Shown: positions 54,079-62,722 of the stretch, one piece after another
Numbering within the stretch: position 1 is the first letter of the stretch
Layout: the number at the start of each line of letters is the position of its first letter
From: Rhizobium sp. WYJ-E13
GTDB lineage: Bacteria > Pseudomonadota > Alphaproteobacteria > Rhizobiales > Rhizobiaceae
Assembly (NCBI RefSeq): GCF_018987265.1
Contig: NZ_CP076854.1
Span: forward strand, 930,001-994,000
Direction of reading: 5' to 3'
Length of the DNA stretch: 64,000 bases
Notes under the pieces: generated by a model
What the model saw: only the letters and a program-made list of their open reading frames with translations
Database searches by the model: none
What the model was told of the DNA's origin: nothing
Made by a program: the position numbers and the translations under genes

Positions 54079-54113
54079 GCCGCCTGAAATGACGATCCGA
54101 TCGGCGGCGCTTT

Positions 54114-55019
54114 CTAGCCGGCATGCGCCCGCCGGCTGCGGCTGAGGTCGACGGCGGTATGCCAGAGAACGGCTACGAAGATGATGACGCCGCCGAAGAA
54201 GGTGGCGACAGGCGGTTGCTCGGAAAACAGAAGCCAGACCCAGAACGGGGTCAGCACGATCTCCATCGTCCCTATCAGCGCAGCTTCGGCCGGCGGCATG
54301 CGTCTGGCCCCAGCCAGGAAAAGCACAAGCGCCAGCGAAAAATTGGTCGCACCGAAAGCAGCAAGCACGATCCAGTTGTGAAGATCAAGCGAGCCGACCG
54401 AGCCGAATGGAGCGAAGATGACGAGTGTCAGGAAGGCGCTGACAACAGTCGGCGGCAGGCTCGGAACCTCGGGATTGATGCGCGGGATGATGATGACGAG
54501 GGCGAAGGAGACCGTCATGCCAAGCGCCAAGAGGTCGCCGATCCCGGTGCCACCGCCGATCGACGAGGCGACGATGACCACGACACCCAGAAGAGAAATG
54601 CCCCCGGCAATCAGCGTGCGCCGTCCGACGCCCTCTTTCAGGATGATCCATCCGAACAGGGCGGCGATGAAGGGTGCCGTCGAATAGATCATTGTCACAT
54701 TCGCGACGCTGGTCATATAGAGCGCCCCGATGAAGCAGCCCTGACTGACGGTCTGGCAGACAATCATCGCCAGGCCGGACGGATGCAGGACCGAACGCCA
54801 TTGCTTTCGTGATATCCCGCCTTCGAGGAACAGGCAGGGGATCACCAGGAACAGCCCGCCGAACAGCGAACGCCAGGCGATCGCCGTCCAGACATCTGTC
54901 GTCAGGAGCCGCGAGTAGACCCCGCTGGCGCTCCAGGCAAGTGTCGCCCCGATGACGAGAAGGATGCCCTTCTCGCGCTCGCCGGCACCGAGATGCCTGG
55001 CCGAATGGTCAATGGTCAC
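54114..55019 (-). CDS. EamA/DMT family transporter
   Basis: About 301 residues from GTG 55019; ATG 55112 would add 31 residues read from the promoter region. Ten membrane helices in two EamA repeats (GILLVIGATLAWSASGVYSR, NVTMIYSTAPFIAALFGWII and VSAFLTLVIFAPFG, AALIGTMEIVLTPFWVWLLF). Such proteins export or import small metabolites; direction and substrate are unknown. It precedes the demethylase-like gene and is divergent from the LysR gene. Confidence 0.88.
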   Translation of the reverse strand: MTIDHSARHLGAGEREKGILLVIGATLAWSASGVYSRLLTTDVWTAIAWRSLFGGLFLVIPCLFLEGGISRKQWRSVLHPSGLAMIVCQTVSQGCFIGALYMTSVANVTMIYSTAPFIAALFGWIILKEGVGRRTLIAGGISLLGVVVIVASSIGGGTGIGDLLALGMTVSFALVIIIPRINPEVPSLPPTVVSAFLTLVIFAPFGSVGSLDLHNWIVLAAFGATNFSLALVLFLAGARRMPPAEAALIGTMEIVLTPFWVWLLFSEQPPVATFFGGVIIFVAVLWHTAVDLSRSRRAHAG

Positions 55020-55133
55020 GCAAGTTAGTCTCGAAGGAGGAAAAGTCGAACGCACCTCCTTTCTGCACCCGCGATTGACATCAGACAAACGAATAGTAGA
55101 GATGGATGCCATCGATTTTTTCTATGGCTGTCC

Positions 55134-56009
55134 ATGCGCGAACCCATCGAGAGTGATCTACTCCGGACCTTCCTCGTCGTCGTCGAGACCACCAATTTTT
55201 CGGCGGCCGCACAACGCGTCGGCAGAACGCAGTCTGCGATCAGCGCGGCGATGAAGAAGCTCGAAGACACGATCGGCGAAACATTGTTCGAACGCGGCGC
55301 CCGAGGGGTGGTGCTGACACGTCAGGGCGTCCAGCTCGTCCCCTATGCCCGCCGTGTCATCGATCTCCTGAGCGAGGCAGCGGCGACGATCCGCAGCAAA
55401 CCGCTCGGCGGACCGGTTCGCATCGGCATTCCCGAGGAATATAGCCAGACCGTGCTGCCCGCAGCACTTGCAGCCTTCGCCGTGCGTCATCCGGCCGTCG
55501 AGGTCACGATCTCCTGCGATTATACTGTCCGCAACATCGCCGCCCTGGAACGCGACGAGCTCGATCTCGCCGTCGTCTTCGACTGGAGCGATCAGATGAG
55601 TGGCGAGGTGCTCTGCATCGACCCGACCGTCTGGGTGACCTCGATCGTCCACCGGCTGCACGACATCGATCCGCTGCCAATCGCCACCTATAGAGACTCG
55701 AGCTGGTGTCGCGAGTTTGCATTGAAGTCGCTGCACCAGCTCGGACGCAACTACCGGGTCGCCTTCATTGCCGACACCAGCTCCGGGCTGAAGAACGCCG
55801 TGACCGCCGGTCTTGCCGTCACCACGCTGTCGCGCAGCAACATCCCGCCCGGCTGCCGGGAACTGACGACGGAGGACGGTTTTCCGCCGGTCGATTCCTC
55901 CAAGGTTGTGCTGCGTCGCAACACCTTCCGGTCGAGCGAAGCGGTTCGCGAGCTTGCCGAGATGGTCCGCGACGCCTTCCAGCCTATGGCCGGGCCTCCG
56001 ATGGCCTGA
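55134..56009 (+). CDS. LysR family transcriptional regulator
   Basis: 291 residues, ATG 55134. N-terminal helix-turn-helix DLLRTFLVVVETTNFSAAAQ, RVGRTQSAISAAMKKLEDTI, then a periplasmic-binding-like effector domain (GPVRIGIPEEYSQTVLPAAL, GLKNAVTAGLAVTTLSRSNI). It probably controls the divergent DMT-demethylase operon across the 115-bp gap. Its 3' end overlaps the convergent AraC-type gene by 26 bp. Confidence 0.92.
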   Translation: MREPIESDLLRTFLVVVETTNFSAAAQRVGRTQSAISAAMKKLEDTIGETLFERGARGVVLTRQGVQLVPYARRVIDLLSEAAATIRSKPLGGPVRIGIPEEYSQTVLPAALAAFAVRHPAVEVTISCDYTVRNIAALERDELDLAVVFDWSDQMSGEVLCIDPTVWVTSIVHRLHDIDPLPIATYRDSSWCREFALKSLHQLGRNYRVAFIADTSSGLKNAVTAGLAVTTLSRSNIPPGCRELTTEDGFPPVDSSKVVLRRNTFRSSEAVRELAEMVRDAFQPMAGPPMA

Positions 56010-56967
56010 CCGGACGCCGCAGCCGTCGCCGCGTTTCCGACGGGCTTTCGGAATAGCTTGCCCGATAGCTTCGCGCGAAGGCGGAGGCCGAATTGAAGCC
56101 GGTTGCGGCCGCAATATCGGCGAAGGACGCCGTCGTCTCGATCACCTTGCGCCGCGCCGCGTTCAATCTGAGCGCAAGATAGTGGATATGGGGCGGCGCA
56201 CCGATCGAGGCCTGGAAGAGATCCTGCAGGTGCCGGGCGCTGATCCCGACCCTGCGGGCAAGACGCGCCAGCACGATCGGCTGCTCGATATTGTCCTCCA
56301 TCAGCCGCACGGCGTGGGCCACCCGCGGATCATCCATGCGCAAGCCTGCCGACAGCGCCTCGTCGGCATGAAAGGATGGCTGCTCGTAGCGGAACAGCCG
56401 GCTGACCTCGAGCGCCAGCGAATAGCTCTGGCGCCGCCGGATGATCTCCAGCATCAGGTCGACGGTCGGCAGCGAGCCTGATGTCGTCAACCGCTTGCCG
56501 TCGATGACGAACCGGTCCTTGACGGCCGCCACCTGCGGATAGGCGAGCGCGAAGTCCTCGTAATCCTCCCAATGCACGGTCGCCGACAAGCCGTCGAGCA
56601 GGCATGCTTCGGCAAGCAGCCAGGTGCCGGATTCGATGCCGGCGATCATCGTCCGGTGACGTGCCGCCTGCGATAACTGCATCTTCAGGGAAGCAGTTGC
56701 GCTTTGCCGCCAGTTGTAGCTCGCCAGCACGAAGAGCGGCGTGTCCGATGCCGTCGTCTGGAACGTCCCCTGAGCCGGTATGGAAATGTGGCTGGTTGTC
56801 GGAACAGCTTCTCCATCAGGCGTGAAGATGTGCCAGCGATAGAGCTCGCTGCCGGAGATGCGGTTTGCCCCGCGCAGCGGTTCGATGACGGAGGCAATGA
56901 GGATGAGATTGGTGTCCGGCAGGACGAGAAGATCGATGTCGAGCCGTTCCGTCGATCGCTCCAGCAC
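55984..56967 (-). CDS. cdhR: GlxA/CdhR-type AraC family regulator
   Basis: 327 residues from GTG 56967, with GGAGGGG upstream. An N-terminal DJ-1/PfpI-like amidotransferase domain (about 8-190: LDIDLLVLPDTNLILIASVI, MIAGIESGTWLLAEACLLDG, ATVHWEDYEDFALAYPQVAA) and a C-terminal AraC double HTH (IVLARLARRVGISARHLQDL, FADIAAATGFNSASAFARSY). This architecture is that of CdhR, GbdR and SouR, regulators of carnitine, betaine and sarcosine catabolism. It is divergent from the BKACE-carnitine dehydrogenase operon, where Pseudomonas places cdhR, so the name is inferred from context and architecture. Confidence 0.85.
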   Translation of the reverse strand: MLERSTERLDIDLLVLPDTNLILIASVIEPLRGANRISGSELYRWHIFTPDGEAVPTTSHISIPAQGTFQTTASDTPLFVLASYNWRQSATASLKMQLSQAARHRTMIAGIESGTWLLAEACLLDGLSATVHWEDYEDFALAYPQVAAVKDRFVIDGKRLTTSGSLPTVDLMLEIIRRRQSYSLALEVSRLFRYEQPSFHADEALSAGLRMDDPRVAHAVRLMEDNIEQPIVLARLARRVGISARHLQDLFQASIGAPPHIHYLALRLNAARRKVIETTASFADIAAATGFNSASAFARSYRASYSESPSETRRRLRRPVRPSEARP

Positions 56968-56995
56968 AGTCCCCTCCCACAGTCACTCCTTGCTG

Positions 56996-57027
56996 TTCCG
57001 ATAATGTATCGATCGATTCCGAAAATG
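56996..57027 (+). promoter_or_regulatory. Candidate CdhR operator: direct repeat with 21-bp period
   Basis: TTCCGATAATG (56996-57006) and TTCCGAAAATG (57017-57027), 10 of 11 bases identical and 21 bp (two helical turns) apart, in the divergent promoter between cdhR (start 56967) and the BKACE gene (57087). AraC-family proteins typically bind such phased direct repeats. Confidence 0.55.
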
Positions 57028-57086
57028 CAAAGCATCCTCGCTCATCCTGGCGCGTAATGGCCTCAAGACGAGGGAGAACAACAAAC

Positions 57087-57989
57087 ATGCCTCTTGCGAT
57101 GAACCGCGATGTCTTCATCACCTGTGCCGTCACCGGTGCCGGCGATACGGTTTCGAAATCCAGCCACGTTCCCATTACTCCCAAGCAGATCGCGGCCTCC
57201 GCGATCGATGCCGCCAAGGCTGGGGCGGCAGTCGTTCACTGCCATGTCCGCGATCCGGAAACCGGTGCCGCAAGCCGCCGCAACGACCTCTACAGGGAGG
57301 TCACCGACCGCATCCGATCGGCCGATGTCGACGTGGTGCTGAACCTGACGGCCGGCATGGGCGGTGACCTGATTTTCGGCGATGTCGAAAGCCCGCTTCC
57401 CCTGAAGGCGGCTGGAACGGACATGGCAGGGGCAACCGAGCGGGTTAGCCATGTCGCCGAATGCCTGCCCGAAATCTGCACGCTCGACTGCGGCACGATG
57501 AACTTCAATCTCGGCGATTACGTCATGACCAACACGCCCGCCATGCTGCGGGCAATGGCGAAGAAGATGACCGATCTCGGCGTGCGCCCTGAGATTGAGG
57601 CCTTCGACACAGGGCATCTTTGGTTTGCAAAACAGCTCGCCGAAGAGGGCCTGATCGAAGATCCGGTGCTGATCCAGCTCTGCATGGGCATTCCCTGGGG
57701 TGCTCCAGACGACCTCAATACCTTCATGGCCATGGTCAACAACGTGCCCGACAGCTGGACCTTCTCGGCCTTTTCGATCGGTCGCAACGCCATGGCCTAT
57801 CCGGCTGCCGCGGTTCTGGCGGGCGGCAATGTCCGCGTTGGCCTGGAGGATAATCTCTATATCGGCAAGGGCGCTCTCGCCACCAATGCGCAGCTCGTCG
57901 AAAAGGCCGTGCAGGTTGTCGAAGGCATGGGTGCCAGGATCATCGGTCCTGAGGACGTCCGCAGGAAACTGAATCTGACGAAGCGCTGA
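57087..57989 (+). CDS. cdhC: Beta-keto acid cleavage enzyme (BKACE, DUF849), 3-dehydrocarnitine-cleaving type
   Basis: 300 residues from ATG 57087 (GAGGGAG upstream); an in-frame ATG at 57057 and another at 57099 exist. The family condenses a beta-keto acid with acetyl-CoA and splits it into acetoacetate and a new acyl-CoA, using a metal held by His residues (here AAVVHCHVRDPETG, His51 and His53, and a later CMGIPWGAP segment). Other motifs are FITCAVTGAGDT, LNLTAGMGGDL, CTLDCGTMNF, and AVLAGGNVRVGLEDNLYIGK. With carnitine dehydrogenase next door, the substrate is probably 3-dehydrocarnitine, giving betainyl-CoA and acetoacetate. Confidence 0.92.
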   Translation: MPLAMNRDVFITCAVTGAGDTVSKSSHVPITPKQIAASAIDAAKAGAAVVHCHVRDPETGAASRRNDLYREVTDRIRSADVDVVLNLTAGMGGDLIFGDVESPLPLKAAGTDMAGATERVSHVAECLPEICTLDCGTMNFNLGDYVMTNTPAMLRAMAKKMTDLGVRPEIEAFDTGHLWFAKQLAEEGLIEDPVLIQLCMGIPWGAPDDLNTFMAMVNNVPDSWTFSAFSIGRNAMAYPAAAVLAGGNVRVGLEDNLYIGKGALATNAQLVEKAVQVVEGMGARIIGPEDVRRKLNLTKR

Positions 57990-57996
57990 GGACGAC

Positions 57997-59487
57997 ATGA
58001 CAAGGATTACCAAAGCGGCCTGTATCGGCGGCGGCGTCATCGGCGGCGGATGGATTGCACGTTTTCTGCTTGCCGGCATCGATGTCAGCGTCTTCGATCC
58101 GCATCCGGAAGCAAGCCGCATCGTCAGCGAAGTCCTTGCCAATGCGGAAAAAGCCTATGCCATGCTGACCGGCGCGCCGTTGCCGCCGCGCGGCCGGCTT
58201 ACCTTCGAAACGTCGCTGCAAGAGGCCGTCTCCGGTGCGGACTGGATCCAGGAAAGCGTACCGGAACGGCTCGACCTCAAGCGCCGCGTCTTGACGGAAA
58301 TCGATGCTGCGGCACGACCAGACGCGCTGATCGGCTCATCCACCTCCGGCCTGCTGCCGAGCGACCTGCAGCGCGACATGAAGCATCCCGAGCGCCTCTT
58401 CGTTGCCCATCCCTACAATCCCGTCTACCTGCTGCCATTGGTGGAAATCGTCGGCGGCGAGAAGACCTCGAAAGCGACTATCGAGACAGCGATGGAGCGC
58501 CTGGCTCCAATCGGCATGAAAGGCGTTCATATTGCCAAGGAGATCGAGGCCTTCGTCGGCGACCGACTGCTCGAAGCGCTCTGGCGCGAGGCGCTCTGGC
58601 TCATCCATGACGATATCTGCACCGTCGAGACGCTCGATGACGTCATCCGCTATTCTTTCGGACTGCGCTGGGCGCAGATGGGCCTGTTCCAGACCTATCG
58701 CATCGCCGGGGGCGAGGCCGGAATGCGCCATTTCCTCGCCCAGTTCGGGCCATGCCTTGCCTGGCCCTGGACGAAGCTGACCGATGTCGTCGATCTCGAC
58801 GACGCGCTGATCGAGAAGATCGGAAAACAGTCCGACGAACAGGCTGCCGGCCTTTCAATCCGCGCACTGGAGCGCATCCGCGACGAAAATCTCGTCGGCA
58901 TCCTGCAGGCGCTGAAGACCGGAAACAACGGCAAGGGCTGGGGTGCCGGCGAGTTGCTGAAGGATTTTGAACGGTCCCTCTGGGCCGCAGGCGGCGGGAA
59001 AACCATTGCTGCTGATCCTGCAGGCCCCCTCAAGCTCGTCGAGACGAAGGTGAGCCCAGCCTGGGTCGACTATAACGGCCATATGACAGAGCATCGCTAC
59101 CTGCAGGTTTTCGGCGATACGTCCGACGCGCTTTTGCGCCTGATCGGGGTCGATCTTGCCTATGTCGAGGCCGGACAGAGCTACTATACGGTCGAGACCC
59201 ATATCCGCCATCTTGGCGAAGCAAAACTCGGGCAGGCGATCCATTCGACTTGCCAGATCCTCGCAGTCGACGACAAGCGGCTGCACCTCTTCCACACGAT
59301 CCGCGACAATGAGAGCGGCGCCGTGCTCGCCACTGCCGAGCAGATGCTGCTGCATGTCGATACCGAAGCCGCCAAGGCGACCCCGGCACCTGCCGCCGTA
59401 CTCGACAAGGCGAATGCTATTGCCGCGGCTCACGCAAAGCTGCCTCCCCCCGATGGGGTTGGCCGCCATGTCGGCCAGAAACGATAG
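57997..59487 (+). CDS. cdhA: L-carnitine dehydrogenase fused to a hot-dog thioesterase (betainyl-CoA thioesterase)
   Basis: 496 residues, ATG 57997, 7 bp after BKACE. Residues 1-320 are a 3-hydroxyacyl-CoA dehydrogenase-type NAD enzyme: Rossmann motif CIGGGVIGGGWIARFLLAGI, DPHPEA, GSSTSGLLPSDL, catalytic His138 (LFVAHPYNPVYLLPLVEIVG). Residues about 346-480 are a thioesterase domain (VSPAWVDYNGHMTEHRYLQV, YTVETHIRHLGEAKLGQAI). The fusion is known in rhizobial carnitine dehydrogenases, whereas Pseudomonas uses separate CdhA and CdhB. It oxidises carnitine to 3-dehydrocarnitine, and the second domain would release glycine betaine from betainyl-CoA. Confidence 0.92.
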   Translation: MTRITKAACIGGGVIGGGWIARFLLAGIDVSVFDPHPEASRIVSEVLANAEKAYAMLTGAPLPPRGRLTFETSLQEAVSGADWIQESVPERLDLKRRVLTEIDAAARPDALIGSSTSGLLPSDLQRDMKHPERLFVAHPYNPVYLLPLVEIVGGEKTSKATIETAMERLAPIGMKGVHIAKEIEAFVGDRLLEALWREALWLIHDDICTVETLDDVIRYSFGLRWAQMGLFQTYRIAGGEAGMRHFLAQFGPCLAWPWTKLTDVVDLDDALIEKIGKQSDEQAAGLSIRALERIRDENLVGILQALKTGNNGKGWGAGELLKDFERSLWAAGGGKTIAADPAGPLKLVETKVSPAWVDYNGHMTEHRYLQVFGDTSDALLRLIGVDLAYVEAGQSYYTVETHIRHLGEAKLGQAIHSTCQILAVDDKRLHLFHTIRDNESGAVLATAEQMLLHVDTEAAKATPAPAAVLDKANAIAAAHAKLPPPDGVGRHVGQKR

Positions 59488-59497
59488 GGAGATCGAC

Positions 59498-60658
59498 ATG
59501 GATTTCGGCCTCAGCGAAGAACAGGAAATGATCGTCGAGACGGTCCGCGGCTTCGTCGAAACCGAAATCCATCCGCATGAGAACGAAGTCGAGCGCACAG
59601 GTGCCGTCCCGCCGGATCTCGCAGCGGAGATCAGGCGCAAATGCATCGAACTCGGCTTCTACGCCTGCAATTTCCCCGAAGAAGCAGGCGGCGCCGGCCT
59701 CGATCATGTCACCTTCACGCTGGTCGAGCGGGAACTTGGCCACGGCTCCATGGCGCTGACGGTCTTTTTCGGCCGTCCCTCCGGCATTCTGATGGCCTGC
59801 GAGGGCGAGCAGCGCGAACGCTATTTGCTTCCTGCCGTCCGCGGAGAAAAGATCGACGCGCTGGCGATTACCGAGCCCGATGCCGGTTCTGATATGCGCG
59901 GCATGAAATGCACCGCTCGCAGCGACGGCGGCGATTTCGTTCTCAATGGCACCAAGCATTTCATCTCGCATGCCGATGTCGCCGATTTCATCATCGTCTT
60001 TGCCGCAACCGGTGAGGAGGAAACATCGAGAGGTCTCAAGAAGAAGATCACCGCGTTTCTGGTCGATCGCGGCACGCCAGGCTTCGAAATCCTCAAGGGT
60101 TACGATTCCGTCTCCCACCGCGGCTATCGCAACTGCACCCTGAGCTTTGCCGATTGCCGGATTCCGGCCTCCCAAGTGCTGGGAGAGGTGCATCGCGGTT
60201 TCGAACTCGCCAATCAATGGCTCTACGGCACGCGGCTGACTGTCGCCGCCACCTGCGTCGGCCGGGCACGTCGCGTCTTTGACATGGCGCTTTCCTATGC
60301 TGCCGAGCGCAAGCAGTTCGGCAGGCCGATCGGCGCCAACCAGGGGGTCTCCTTCAAGCTTGCCGACATGATCACCGAGATCGACGCAGCCGAATGGCTG
60401 ACACTCTCGGCGGCATGGCGGCTGGATGCAGGCCTGACTTCCGATCGCGAAATCGCTTCGGCCAAGCTTTACGCCTCCGAAATGCTTGCCCGCGTCACCG
60501 ATGAAGCGATCCAGATCTATGGCGGAATGGGCCTGATGGACGATCTGCCGCTTGCCCGCTTCTGGCGGGATGCGCGCGTCGAACGCATCTGGGACGGCAC
60601 GTCGGAAATCCAGCGCCACATCATCAGCCGCGATCTCCTGCGGCCTCTGGGAGCGTAG
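59498..60658 (+). CDS. Acyl-CoA dehydrogenase (gamma-butyrobetainyl/crotonobetainyl-CoA type inferred)
   Basis: 386 residues from ATG 59498 with AGGGAG upstream; the frame is open further upstream inside the dehydrogenase gene. Full ACAD fold: DFGLSEEQEMIVETVRGFVE, ALAITEPDAGSDMRGMKCTA, FVLNGTKHFISHADVADFII, RKQFGRPIGANQGVSFKLAD, QIYGGMGLMDDLPLARFWRD. The usual catalytic IxEGT motif reads IWDGTSEIQ, with Asp in place of Glu. FAD-dependent; the neighbours suggest oxidation of gamma-butyrobetainyl-CoA to crotonobetainyl-CoA. Confidence 0.92.
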   Translation: MDFGLSEEQEMIVETVRGFVETEIHPHENEVERTGAVPPDLAAEIRRKCIELGFYACNFPEEAGGAGLDHVTFTLVERELGHGSMALTVFFGRPSGILMACEGEQRERYLLPAVRGEKIDALAITEPDAGSDMRGMKCTARSDGGDFVLNGTKHFISHADVADFIIVFAATGEEETSRGLKKKITAFLVDRGTPGFEILKGYDSVSHRGYRNCTLSFADCRIPASQVLGEVHRGFELANQWLYGTRLTVAATCVGRARRVFDMALSYAAERKQFGRPIGANQGVSFKLADMITEIDAAEWLTLSAAWRLDAGLTSDREIASAKLYASEMLARVTDEAIQIYGGMGLMDDLPLARFWRDARVERIWDGTSEIQRHIISRDLLRPLGA

Positions 60659-60661
60659 CCG

Positions 60662-62716
60662 ATGCCAGCACGCACGCTCGATCGCCTGTTCAGACCGCAA
60701 ACGATCGCCGTCTTCGGCGGCCGGGAAGCGCGTCGGGTGATCGAGCAGTGCGACCGGATGGGGTTTGCGGGTGAGCTCTGGCCCGTTCACCCGACGCTCG
60801 ACGAGGTCCTCGGGCGGCGGTGCTACAGAAGCGTTTCCGACCTGCCGTCGCCACCAGACGCGGCCTTCGTCGGGGTCAACAGGATATTGACCATCGAGAT
60901 CGTGCGCAGCCTGTCGGCAGCGGGTGCCGGCGGTGCGGTCTGTTATGCCTCCGGCTTCAGCGAAGCTGTGGCGGAGCTCGCAGATGGCAGTGACCTGCAA
61001 TGGGCGCTGGTTGGCGCCGCGGGCGACATGCCGATCCTTGGACCAAACTGCTACGGCTTCATCAACGGCCTCGACGGCGCGCTGCTCTGGCCCGATCAGC
61101 ACGGCATGAAGCGCGTCGAACGCGGCGTGGCGATCCTGACCCAATCGTCGAACATAGCGCTCAACCTGACCATGCAGACACGCGGCCTGCCGATCGCCTA
61201 TGTCGTGACGTCAGGCAACCAGGCGCAAACCTCGCTCTGCGATCTCGCCTGCGGCCTGCTTGAAGATCCGCGCGTGACGGCACTCGGCCTCCACGTTGAA
61301 GGCTTTGGCGACAAGACCGCGCTTGAGCGCCTTGCCGCCACAGCTCGCCTGACGAAGAAGCCTGTTGTTGTTTTGAAAGTCGGCAAGTCCGAACAGGCAA
61401 GACAGGCAACGCTCTCCCACACAGCATCCCTTGCCGGCGGCGATGCCGTGGCCGATGCGGTGCATGCCCGCCTCGGCCTCGGCCGCGTCGAGACGTTGCC
61501 GGCGCTGCTTGAAACGCTGAAACTCCTGCATGTCGCAGGCCCGCTGCAAGGTGCCTCGATCTCCTCGATGAGTTGCTCGGGTGGCGAAGCCTCGCTGATG
61601 TCGGATGCTGCGATCGGACGCGCTGTCACGTTCCGAGATCTCGAACAAAAGCAACTGCCGCGCCTGAGAAAGATCCTCGGCGACATGGTGACGCTCTCCA
61701 ATCCGCTCGATTACCACACGTTCGTGTGGGGCGATCTCGCGCGTCAGACAGAGGCTTTCACCGCCATGTTCGAAGGTAGCTACGACCTCAATCTCGTCGT
61801 CCTCGATTTTCCGCGCGGCGATCGATGCGAGGCGGCAGATTGGGTGACGACGGTTGACGCGGTCACCGCTGCGGCGTCTGCGACAGGCGCGCTTGCCGGG
61901 ATCATGGCGACCCTCCCCGAAAACATGCCGGAGGCCGTCGCCGACCGTCTGATCGCTGAAGGCGTCGTCCCCTTCTGCGGTATTGATGAAACCCTGATTG
62001 CCGCAGAAATCGCAGCCGGCATCGGCCATGCCTGGCGCAAGCCGCCTTCCCTGCCGCTTCTCAATGTGGCGCCAGTCGAAGGCGCAATCGAAACACTAAC
62101 GGAGGCTGATGCAAAGACCGAACTCGATCTCGCCGGCCTTCGGATCCCCAAAGGCCGAGTTGCAAGCTCGCCGCTTCAGGCGGCAGATTGTGCCGCGCGG
62201 CTCGGCTTTCCTGTTGTCCTGAAAGCTCTTGGCGTCCCGCACAAGACCGAAGCAGGCGCCGTCGCACTCAACCTGAAGGATGCCAAGGCAGTATCGGATG
62301 CCGCATCAAAGATGACTGCGACACGCGGTTTTCTGGTCGAGCAGATGATCGACCGGCCCGTCGCCGAGCTGATCGTCGGCGCCTCTCGCGACCCGGTCTT
62401 CGGATTATCGCTAACGCTCGGCGCCGGCGGAATTTTCGTCGAATTGCTGGAGGATTCCGTCATTTTGCCGCTGCCGACGACGAGGTCGGAAATTTCCGAG
62501 GCAATTTCACGCCTGAAGATCGGAAAATTGATCGAGGGATATCGCGGGCGTCCGAAAGGAGACCTCGAAGCGACCGTAACGGCTGTCGCACGGGCGGCAG
62601 ATTATGTCGTAATGAATGCGGCACGGCTGGAGGAACTGGACATTAATCCATTGATGGTTCTTCCTGAAGGTCACGGCGTGGCCGCAGTCGATGCCCTGAT
62701 CCGGCGGAGGAGGTAG
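60662..62716 (+). CDS. Acyl-CoA synthetase, NDP-forming (acetate-CoA ligase family)
   Basis: 684 residues, ATG 60662, 3 bp after the dehydrogenase stop. Domain order: CoA-binding (1-130, RLFRPQTIAVFGGREARRVI, PILGPNCYGFIN), succinyl-CoA ligase-like flavodoxin fold (about 150-290; phosphoryl-His253 in LSHTASLAGGD), and a C-terminal ATP-grasp (about 470-680: TELDLAGLRIPKGRVASSPL, LGFPVVLKALGVPHKTEAGA, LEELDINPLMVLPEG). It uses ATP and CoA to activate a carboxylate; in this operon probably gamma-butyrobetaine, crotonobetaine or carnitine. Confidence 0.92.
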   Translation: MPARTLDRLFRPQTIAVFGGREARRVIEQCDRMGFAGELWPVHPTLDEVLGRRCYRSVSDLPSPPDAAFVGVNRILTIEIVRSLSAAGAGGAVCYASGFSEAVAELADGSDLQWALVGAAGDMPILGPNCYGFINGLDGALLWPDQHGMKRVERGVAILTQSSNIALNLTMQTRGLPIAYVVTSGNQAQTSLCDLACGLLEDPRVTALGLHVEGFGDKTALERLAATARLTKKPVVVLKVGKSEQARQATLSHTASLAGGDAVADAVHARLGLGRVETLPALLETLKLLHVAGPLQGASISSMSCSGGEASLMSDAAIGRAVTFRDLEQKQLPRLRKILGDMVTLSNPLDYHTFVWGDLARQTEAFTAMFEGSYDLNLVVLDFPRGDRCEAADWVTTVDAVTAAASATGALAGIMATLPENMPEAVADRLIAEGVVPFCGIDETLIAAEIAAGIGHAWRKPPSLPLLNVAPVEGAIETLTEADAKTELDLAGLRIPKGRVASSPLQAADCAARLGFPVVLKALGVPHKTEAGAVALNLKDAKAVSDAASKMTATRGFLVEQMIDRPVAELIVGASRDPVFGLSLTLGAGGIFVELLEDSVILPLPTTRSEISEAISRLKIGKLIEGYRGRPKGDLEATVTAVARAADYVVMNAARLEELDINPLMVLPEGHGVAAVDALIRRRR

Positions 62717-62722
62717 CATAGG

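Noticed and set aside
59417..61144. 575-residue antisense frame opposite the acyl-CoA dehydrogenase
   Set aside because: Lies opposite a fully motif-supported gene and shows no known family.
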